DNA of 11,210 nt from CAZNRY01 sp964575675. Its GTDB lineage: Bacteria > Eisenbacteria > RBG-16-71-46 > CAIMUX01 > VGJL01. The notes beneath the pieces are model-generated. The model worked only from the letters and a program-made list of their open reading frames with translations. It was not told the origin of the DNA and made no database searches. The stretch spans positions 1-11,210 of the forward strand of contig CAZNRY010000137.1 in the NCBI GenBank assembly GCA_964575675.1, in the 5' to 3' direction. Positions within the stretch are counted from its first letter, which is position 1; each line of letters begins with the position of its first letter. A program made the position numbers and the translations under genes. Below are positions 5,574 through 11,210 of the stretch, one piece after another.

Positions 5574-7546
5574 CAGATCAACCCCTCCACCTCGAGGATC
5601 CGGTCGCGGAGGGAGGCCGCGCGCTCGTATTCCAGCCGGTCGGCGGCGGCCTTCATCTCCTGCGTCAGGAGCTCGACGATCTGTTCCTTCGTCATGGTAT
5701 TCGGATCGACCTCGATCGGAACTACCCGCTCGCGCATCGCATCGGCGACCGAGGTCTGCATCAGGATCTCGTCGATCGTCTTCACGATCGTCTTCGGGGT
5801 GATCCCATGTTCCTCGTTGTAGGCGAGCTGCTTCGTACGACGGCGATCCGTTTCTCGGAGGGCGCCGCGCATCGACGGGGTGACCTTGTCCGCGTAAAGC
5901 ACCACCAGACCACGCACGTTTCTGGCGGCCCGCCCGGCCGTCTGGATCAAAGATCGCTCGGAGCGGAGGAATCCCTCCTTGTCCGCGTCGAGGATCGCCA
6001 CGAGCGACACCTCGGGCAGATCGAGTCCCTCCCGCAAAAGGTTGATCCCGACCAGAACGTCGAACTTGCCCAGACGCAGCCCCCTGAGAATCTCGATCCT
6101 CTCGATCGTGCCCACGTCGGAGTGAATGTATCGGACGCGGATCCCGGCCTCAGTCAGGTAGTCGGTCAGATCCTCGGCCATCCTCTTCGTGAGGGTCGTG
6201 ACGAGAATGCGCTCCCCTGCCAGCGTCCGCTTGCGGATCTCCTCCATCAGATCGTCGATCTGCCCCTCAATCGGGCGAACCTGGATCTCCGGATCGACAA
6301 GGCCGGTCGGACGGATCACCTGTTCCACGAAGACTCCGCCCGAGCGGTTCAACTCGTAGTCGGCTGGCGTTGCAGAGACATAGACAACAGTCCCGGCCAT
6401 CTCCTGCCATTCGTCGAATCGAAGCGGACGATTGTCCAGGGCGGATGGAAGCCGGAAACCGAACTCGACCAGGGTCCGTTTGCGCGAACGGTCCCCTTCG
6501 AACATCCCTCCGATCTGGGGGATCGTCACATGGCTCTCGTCCACGAAGGTCAGGTAATCCTTCGGGAAGTAGTCAAGGAGGCAGCTCGGCCTCGATCCGG
6601 GGGCGCGCCCGGCAAGGTAGCGCGAGTAATTCTCGATGCCGTTGCAGAATCCCATCTCGCGGAGCATCTCGATGTCGTAGCGGGTCCGCATCTTGAGCCG
6701 CTGCGCCTCGAGCAGCTTTCCCTCGGACTGAAGCTCGCGGAGCCGCTCGTCGAGCTCGAGTTGAATACCCTCGATCGCAGTCTTCAGCCTGTGGCCCGGG
6801 GTCGCGAAATGCGATGCGGGGAAGATCGACATCTTCTCGAGACGTCTTCTCGAGTGTCCCGTGGTCGGATCGATCGCCGAGAGGCGCTCCACCGTATCGC
6901 CGAAGAGCTCGATCCTGATCCCCTCCTCCTCGTGCGAGGGGAACACCTCGATCACGTCCCCGCGGACGCGGAACTTCCCGCGGGAGAAATCGATGTCGTT
7001 GCGGTCGTACTGGATCGCGACCAGCTTTCGGAGGATCTCATCCCGCGGGATCTCCTCGCCGACCGTGATCGACAGGGTCTGGCCGAGGAAATCCTCCGGG
7101 GCGCCGAGGCCATAGATGCAGGAAACGGAGGCGACGATGATGACGTCGCGCCGCGAGAGCAGGATCGACGTCGCGTGGAGCCTCAAACGGTCGATCTCTT
7201 CGTTGATCGAGGCGTCCTTTTCGATGTAAGTGTCGGTGGCCGCCACGTAGGCCTCTGGTTGATAGTAGTCATAGTAAGAAACGAAATAGCCCACCGCATT
7301 GTCCGGAAAGAAGGCGCGAAACTCGCCGTAGAGCTGGGCCGCAAGGGTCTTATTGTGGGAGAAGATCAGGGTCGGGCGGTTCACGCGGGCGATTACGTTC
7401 GCCATCGTGAAGGTCTTCCCCGAGCCGGTGACCCCAAGCAAGGTCTGGTGCTTCTCGCCGGCATCGATCGCCGCCGTCAGCTGATCGATCGCCTCGGGCT
7501 GATCGCCTCGGGGATCGTACTTCGCCACAAGCTGGAATCGGTCCAT
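5573..7546 (-). CDS. uvrB: Excinuclease ABC subunit UvrB
   Basis: UvrB is the damage-verifying helicase-like subunit of nucleotide excision repair; it is loaded by UvrA and then recruits UvrC. The 657-residue length is normal (family about 660-675). Visible features are the N-terminal YDPRGDQPEAI (10-20), Walker A GVTGSGKT (38-45), the DNA-clamping beta-hairpin region with YYDYYQPEAY (91-100), VASVSCIYGLG (138-148), Walker B-type FVDESH, YVSATPADYE, the helicase motif VI region QTAGRAARN, and the C-terminal UVR domain (last 40 residues or so, EMKAAADRLEYERAASLRDR) that binds UvrC. The ATG at 7546 fits the family N-terminus but has no Shine-Dalgarno; a TACACT box ends 7 nt upstream. It is the first gene of the uvrB-nadC-birA-ftsY set and lies downstream of a large inverted repeat. 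Confidence 0.98.
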   Translation of the reverse strand: MDRFQLVAKYDPRGDQPEAIDQLTAAIDAGEKHQTLLGVTGSGKTFTMANVIARVNRPTLIFSHNKTLAAQLYGEFRAFFPDNAVGYFVSYYDYYQPEAYVAATDTYIEKDASINEEIDRLRLHATSILLSRRDVIIVASVSCIYGLGAPEDFLGQTLSITVGEEIPRDEILRKLVAIQYDRNDIDFSRGKFRVRGDVIEVFPSHEEEGIRIELFGDTVERLSAIDPTTGHSRRRLEKMSIFPASHFATPGHRLKTAIEGIQLELDERLRELQSEGKLLEAQRLKMRTRYDIEMLREMGFCNGIENYSRYLAGRAPGSRPSCLLDYFPKDYLTFVDESHVTIPQIGGMFEGDRSRKRTLVEFGFRLPSALDNRPLRFDEWQEMAGTVVYVSATPADYELNRSGGVFVEQVIRPTGLVDPEIQVRPIEGQIDDLMEEIRKRTLAGERILVTTLTKRMAEDLTDYLTEAGIRVRYIHSDVGTIERIEILRGLRLGKFDVLVGINLLREGLDLPEVSLVAILDADKEGFLRSERSLIQTAGRAARNVRGLVVLYADKVTPSMRGALRETDRRRTKQLAYNEEHGITPKTIVKTIDEILMQTSVADAMRERVVPIEVDPNTMTKEQIVELLTQEMKAAADRLEYERAASLRDRILEVEGLI

Positions 7547-7553
7547 GGGAGGA

Positions 7554-7559
7554 AGTGTA
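7554..7559 (-). promoter_or_regulatory. Possible -10 box of a leaderless uvrB promoter
   Basis: Minus-strand TACACT (4 of 6 matches to TATAAT, fitting TANNNT) lies 7 nt before the uvrB ATG, which lacks a Shine-Dalgarno. No -35 hexamer is convincing at 16-18 bp; that position falls inside the outermost arm of the inverted repeat (7574-7583). Weak on its own, but it has the same geometry as the rfaE1 promoter. Confidence 0.28.
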
Positions 7560-7573
7560 GCGTATCTCGCTTG

Positions 7574-7738
7574 CGGCCCGCGGGCGTGCAGCCATGTCTC
7601 GCAGCGCGACGCGCGAGGGTGTGCTGGCCGGTCCCCTCCGGGTCGCTAGGTTCGCGTTCGCGGCGCGACCCTTCAGGAACCGGCCAGCACACCCGAAGCC
7701 AGTCGCGCGAAGGGACATGGCGAACGAGCCGCGGGCCG
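7574..7738. repeat. 165-bp nested inverted repeat upstream of uvrB
   Basis: Five blocks on the left reappear as exact reverse complements on the right, in mirror order: CGGCCCGCGG (7574-7583 with 7729-7738), CCATGTC (7592-7598 with 7714-7720), GCGCGAC (7604-7610 with 7702-7708), GGGTGTGCTGGCCGGT (7617-7632 with 7679-7694) and GGGTCGC (7640-7646 with 7665-7671). That is 47 paired bases. The unpaired stretches between blocks have nearly equal lengths on both sides (8/8, 5/5, 6/7, 7/7), and the central loop is 18 nt (7647-7664). It fills most of the gap between the DUF4139 gene and uvrB. It may be a palindromic mobile element (MITE- or REPIN-like), or a structured RNA acting as terminator or leader. 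No flanking direct repeat was evident. Confidence 0.85.
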
Positions 7739-7802
7739 GCGCATGGGGCGCTCGCCCGACGCATGCATGGCCGCTAGTGGCCCGTGGGCCGGGCGTTCCC
7801 TA

Positions 7803-9152
7803 TCAGGTCGTGATGCGGACGGTGTACGTCAGAACGACCTCTCCGTCGGGTCCGACCGGGATCGACCACTCCGCCGTCCTCGCATCCTTCTTCGTCGAGG
7901 GGAACGATTCCTGCGTGATCTTCCAATCCCCCCAGAAGCGATCCTGCGCCACGATCGTGACCGGCTCGGTCTTCCGGTTGCGGAACTTGACCTCGAACGA
8001 CTGTTCGGAGACCCGGTCCGAGATCCGCACCTGGTTCTTCATCGTGCGCTCGGCGACGACGTCGAAGGCGTTCCCGAGGCCGAGCCGGACCTTCTCGTTC
8101 TTGGGGGTGTGGTCGATCATGTCCTCGCCGACGAACTGAGTCCCGCCCTTGGAGTCCCGCTTGTAGGTGCGGACCTTCCCCTTCGGCAGAGGCATCCCAA
8201 GACCCCGCTCCTCGCGGTTCTCGAACTCGAGCACGATTCGGATCTTCTTGTCGTCCTGCCACGGCTTGTACTCATAGAGCTTCTTGACCGGCGTCTTGGC
8301 AGGCGGGAAGAGGGCGATCTGCTTCGTCTCGCGGTCGCGAACGGTCGTCGGGCGCGGGAGCGTGTAGAGGTGGTACTCGAAGAAGCTCTCCTCCTCGAAA
8401 CCGACGTCCGCCTTGCCGGACATCGCCTCTGCGACCATCATCCGCCCGCGCATCATCTGGACTTCGGGCTGCACCCGATTCACGTCCCCCGCGATCAACT
8501 GGAGCTTCGCCTCCGGGTAGTCCGCCCCGCTGCGGTTGTCGACGCTGACCCAGGCGGCAAGATCGGCGGCGGTGTCGTCCGCGTTCGTGACCGCGACGTA
8601 CTCCGCGTGCCAGCCGATCCCGGTCGTCAGGTACGACAACTCCGCCTTCTGGGATCCGGCCCGATCGGCCTGAAGATCCCAGACGAGGGTCGGCTTCGTG
8701 ATGAGCCCCTCGGGGAGGCTCGGACAGCGCACATCGATCACCTTGTCGCGCTGGAGGATCGAGAGCCCACCCTCTTCCGAGAGGACGATCTGTTCTCCGG
8801 TGAAGGAGAGGAGCTTCCCCTGGTGCAGATCTCCCCCCTCGATGACCGCCTCGATGGAGGCGTCCAGATAGCGCTCGAGGATCCGCTCGGGACTGGCCAG
8901 ATCATAGCGATAGTTCTGCTCCAGCACGGTGATCCCGCCCTCCCGGGACAAGGACTTCAAGTGGACCGAGGTCGGGTCGATCTGGGCGGCCACGTCCACG
9001 ATTGCGACGGATCCCCTCCCATTCTGGAGATCGAGGTCGCGGACGTCGCGGACCAGGCCGAGGTCGTTGTTGTATACGGTCAGTTGGACATCGCGCGCCG
9101 CCGAGGTGGCCGCGAGCGATAGTCCCGCCAAGAGGACGATCCAGGTACGCAT
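7803..9152 (-). CDS. Secreted DUF4139-domain protein, function unknown
   Basis: The 449-residue protein starts with a Sec signal peptide (MRTWIVLLAGLSLAATSAAR), so it should act outside the inner membrane. The N-terminal region VQLTVYNNDLGLVRDVRDL (22-40), IDPTSVHL (58-65) and EQNYRYDLASPERILERYL (78-96), followed by YLTTGIGWHAEYVA (174-187), YHLYTLPRPTTV (260-271) and GLGMPLPKGKVRTYK (317-331), is the pattern of DUF4139 proteins. These have a mucoidy-inhibitor-A-like fold and no established function. The C-terminal part reads as repeated beta strands. The start is supported by AAGGAGG seven bases before the ATG. Translation ends at a tandem TGA TAG. It follows valS after 68 bp. There is no obvious functional link with valS or uvrB, and no lipobox or membrane anchor was seen. 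Confidence 0.88.
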   Translation of the reverse strand: MRTWIVLLAGLSLAATSAARDVQLTVYNNDLGLVRDVRDLDLQNGRGSVAIVDVAAQIDPTSVHLKSLSREGGITVLEQNYRYDLASPERILERYLDASIEAVIEGGDLHQGKLLSFTGEQIVLSEEGGLSILQRDKVIDVRCPSLPEGLITKPTLVWDLQADRAGSQKAELSYLTTGIGWHAEYVAVTNADDTAADLAAWVSVDNRSGADYPEAKLQLIAGDVNRVQPEVQMMRGRMMVAEAMSGKADVGFEEESFFEYHLYTLPRPTTVRDRETKQIALFPPAKTPVKKLYEYKPWQDDKKIRIVLEFENREERGLGMPLPKGKVRTYKRDSKGGTQFVGEDMIDHTPKNEKVRLGLGNAFDVVAERTMKNQVRISDRVSEQSFEVKFRNRKTEPVTIVAQDRFWGDWKITQESFPSTKKDARTAEWSIPVGPDGEVVLTYTVRITT

Positions 9153-9159
9153 GGTTGAC

Positions 9160-9166
9160 CCTCCTT
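9160..9166 (-). promoter_or_regulatory. Strong Shine-Dalgarno of the DUF4139 gene
   Basis: Minus-strand AAGGAGG with a 7-nt spacer to the ATG at 9152. It fixes the start immediately before the signal peptide. Confidence 0.75.
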
Positions 9167-9220
9167 TTACGAAGCACTATCGGAGAGCGACAACATCCAT
9201 TCCGAGGAACTTTGGCCCGG

Positions 9221-11210
9221 CTATTCCTCGAGGGCCGCGAGCGCAGCCTTGAGCTTCTCCAGGGAGTTTTCGAGCTCCCGGAGTTTCTCGCGCTCCGCCT
9301 CCACAACCGCCGGTTTCGCCTTCTCGAGGAAGTCCTGGTTCGAGAGCTTCCGCTGCGCCGAGAGGATCAGCTTCTCCGTCTTCTCCACCTCGCGGCGGAG
9401 GCGATCATCCTCGACCTTGAGGTCGATCAGCCCTTCCAGGTGGAGGAAAACCTCCGCGGTGCCGACGACGGCCGACGCGACGTGGTGGGGCTTGCCGACA
9501 TCCTCCCCGAGGTGAAGCTCCGCCACGCGCGCGAGGGAGCGAAGATAGGGCGATTGTTCGCGGGCGACACGGGCCATATCGCCCGAGGCCCGGATCGTGA
9601 CGTCCGCCTCCCGGCCCGGTGAGTCGTTCATCTCGCTCCGAAGATTTCGGATCGTGACCACGAGCTGCCGCAGCGCGTCGAAGTCCGAGGCCGCCCCTGG
9701 GTCTTCCGGATACTCCTCTGCGCGAGGCCAGGGTGAACGGATCAGCATGCCGCGCTCGAGCGGTAGGTGCGAGGCGATCTCCTCGGTAAGGAAGGGCATC
9801 AACGGGTGCAAGAGCCTCAAGACCAGATCGAGTCCCGCGAGGATCCCCGAGCGCGCCTCCCGCGCATCCTCGCCCCCGCGGGCGATCCGCACCTTCGCGA
9901 CCTCGAGGTACCAGTCGCAGTAGTCATTCCAGGCGAAGGCATAAATCGTCTTCGCCAGGTCGTTGAAGCGCATCTCCTCGAGGCAGTGAGTGGCCTCCTC
10001 GCAAACCTCTCGGATCCGGCTTGCGAGCCAGCGGTCCGCCAGCTCGCGCCGGGCGAAGCCGGGCTCGACCCTCTCGCCCGCTTCGAGGTTCATCAGGGCA
10101 AAGCGAGCGGCGTTCCAGAGCTTGTTTGCGAAGTTGCGCCCGACCTCGATCTTCTTCTCGCCGAAGAGAACGTCGGTCCCGGTGGGCGTCAGCATCAGCA
10201 TCGTGAATCGCAATGCATCGGCCCCGTACTTCTGGGTCAGATCGATCGGATCCGGGGAGTTGCCGAGCGATTTCGACATCTTTCGACCCTGTTCGTCGCG
10301 AACGAGGCCGTGGAGGTGGACCGTGTGGAACGGACACTCCCCCATGAACTCGTAGCCCGCCATCACCATCCGTGCGACCCAGAAGAAGATGATGTCGGGC
10401 CCCGTGACGAGAACATCGGTCGGATAGAATGTCTTGAGGTCCTCGGTCTTCTCCGGCCAGCCGAGGGTGGAAAAAGGCCAGAGCCAGGACGAGAACCAGG
10501 TGTCCAGAACATCCTCTGCCTGCTTCCAGTCCTTCGAGCCGCAATCTGGACAGGGCTTCGTCTCCTCGCCCGTCAGGCAGAGGTGGCCGTTCCCGCAGCT
10601 CCAGACGGGGATCCGGTGCCCCCACCAGAGCTGCCTGCTGATACACCAGTCCCGGATGTTCTCGAGCCAGTGGAGGTAGACCTTTTCCCATCGCGAGGGA
10701 ACGATCCGAAGCTTCCCCTCCCGTACGGCTCGGATGGCGGGCTCCGCGAGCGGCGCCATCCTCACGAACCACTGCTTCGAGATCGAGGGTTCGACGACCG
10801 TCTCGCATCGGTAGCAGGTGCCCACGGCGTGCGTGTACGGCTCGACTTTCTCGAGGAGGCCCGATTCCCTGAGCGTTTCGACGATCCTCGCCCGACACTC
10901 GAGCCGATCGAGTCCCTCATAGATTCCCGCGTCCTTCGTCATCCGCCCGAAACGGTCGATCACGGAGATCGTCGGCAGACCGTGCCGCCTCCCGATGTCG
11001 AAGTCGTTCGGATCGTGGCCAGGCGTGACCTTCACGGCCCCGGTTCCGAACTCGCGATCGACGATTCCGTCCTCGATCAAGGGAATCTCGCGCAGGAGTA
11101 TCGGCAGTGTCAGCGTCCGGCCCTTCAATTGTTGGAAGCGGACATCCTCGGGATGGACCGCAACGGCGGTGTCGCCGAGCATCGTCTCGGGGCGCGTCGT
11201 CGCGACGGTG
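9221..11210 (-). CDS. valS: Valyl-tRNA synthetase, N-terminal part missing beyond window edge
   Basis: ValS attaches valine to tRNA-Val and hydrolyses mischarged Thr-tRNA. The frame is open to the right edge and enters at TVATTRPETMLGDTAVAVHP, inside the CP1 editing domain; the Met at 11182 is internal, not a start. After this come GTGAVKVTPGHDPNDFDIGR (editing domain), the CYRC pair, WWGHRIPVW, a second Cys cluster ending CPDCGSKDW (zinc-binding type), DVLDTWFSSWLWP, TGPDIIFFWVARM and the class I signature KMSKS (10282-10268). The anticodon-binding helical domain follows. The last 60 residues or so form the ValS C-terminal coiled coil (from DRLRREVEKTEKLI to ALAALEE), which contacts tRNA. 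About 662 residues are visible. Since ValS is usually about 870-950 residues, some 220-270 N-terminal residues including HIGH lie outside. The stop is TAG at 9223-9221. Confidence 0.97.
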   Translation of the reverse strand, partial: TVATTRPETMLGDTAVAVHPEDVRFQQLKGRTLTLPILLREIPLIEDGIVDREFGTGAVKVTPGHDPNDFDIGRRHGLPTISVIDRFGRMTKDAGIYEGLDRLECRARIVETLRESGLLEKVEPYTHAVGTCYRCETVVEPSISKQWFVRMAPLAEPAIRAVREGKLRIVPSRWEKVYLHWLENIRDWCISRQLWWGHRIPVWSCGNGHLCLTGEETKPCPDCGSKDWKQAEDVLDTWFSSWLWPFSTLGWPEKTEDLKTFYPTDVLVTGPDIIFFWVARMVMAGYEFMGECPFHTVHLHGLVRDEQGRKMSKSLGNSPDPIDLTQKYGADALRFTMLMLTPTGTDVLFGEKKIEVGRNFANKLWNAARFALMNLEAGERVEPGFARRELADRWLASRIREVCEEATHCLEEMRFNDLAKTIYAFAWNDYCDWYLEVAKVRIARGGEDAREARSGILAGLDLVLRLLHPLMPFLTEEIASHLPLERGMLIRSPWPRAEEYPEDPGAASDFDALRQLVVTIRNLRSEMNDSPGREADVTIRASGDMARVAREQSPYLRSLARVAELHLGEDVGKPHHVASAVVGTAEVFLHLEGLIDLKVEDDRLRREVEKTEKLILSAQRKLSNQDFLEKAKPAVVEAEREKLRELENSLEKLKAALAALEE

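Noticed and set aside
5807..7777. A 656-codon open frame on the plus strand, antisense to uvrB
   Set aside because: It is the mirror of the GC-rich codon pattern of uvrB: no family motifs, no ribosome binding site, and it runs into the inverted repeat. UvrB on the other strand is unmistakable.
7741..7800. Short hairpins (GGGC/GCCC and GGCC/GGCC) just after the DUF4139 stop
   Set aside because: Stems of four bases with tetraloops and no T run; not distinguishable from chance in a GC-rich gap.
7743..9122. A 459-codon plus-strand open frame opposite the DUF4139 gene
   Set aside because: Low-complexity Arg/Leu/Asp/Gly-rich shadow translation with no recognisable domain. The minus-strand gene has a signal peptide, Shine-Dalgarno and DUF4139 motifs.
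9153..9220. TTGTCG with a downstream A/T-rich stretch as a promoter for the DUF4139 gene
   Set aside because: At 17 bp the downstream hexamer is GTAAAA, a poor -10 that would also run into the Shine-Dalgarno; the alternative GATAGT has no matching -35.

Overview
The window is a GC-rich (by eye about 63-65% G+C), gene-dense bacterial segment in which every gene I can support lies on the minus strand, so the genes read from right to left. Heptose genes for lipopolysaccharide (rfaE1, rfaE2) and secreted proteins with Sec signal peptides point to a Gram-negative (diderm) bacterium. A small secreted protein ends in a FlgD-Ig/Por-secretion-tail-like beta-sandwich. Together with the high G+C this would fit an FCB-related or similar uncultured phylum (Eisenbacteria- or Gemmatimonadota-like), but I cannot place it with confidence.

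Layout in the direction of transcription: valS (3' two thirds only, cut by the right edge); a secreted DUF4139-family protein with a strong ribosome binding site; a 256-bp gap dominated by a large nested inverted repeat; a compact operon uvrB-nadC-birA-ftsY whose genes overlap or abut (1-bp overlap, 0-bp gap, 4-bp overlap); radC after 92 bp, with a near-perfect Shine-Dalgarno; a small secreted protein of unknown function; and the split heptose pair rfaE1-rfaE2 (8-bp overlap), with rfaE2 cut by the left edge.

Most of this is housekeeping. ValS charges tRNA-Val, UvrB does nucleotide excision repair, NadC makes the NAD precursor NaMN, BirA attaches biotin to carboxylase carriers, FtsY is the signal recognition particle receptor, and RfaE1/RfaE2 activate heptose for LPS core. 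No phage, IS, CRISPR, tRNA or rRNA signal was seen.

The parts that deserve a second look are not the housekeeping enzymes. First, a 165-bp inverted repeat (7574-7738) has five perfectly paired blocks (10+7+7+16+7 bp) separated by almost equal-length unpaired stretches. It lies just upstream of uvrB and looks like a mobile palindromic element or a structured leader/terminator. Second, the first genes of two units (rfaE1 and uvrB) have no Shine-Dalgarno but a TANNNT -10-like box 6-7 nt before the ATG, suggesting leaderless mRNAs; rfaE1 also has a matching -35 at 17 bp. Third, the palindrome CGATCG appears far more often than base composition predicts. Fourth, there is a very small secreted protein carrying what looks like only a sorting/Ig-like tail. 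I did not find a clear undescribed multi-gene system.
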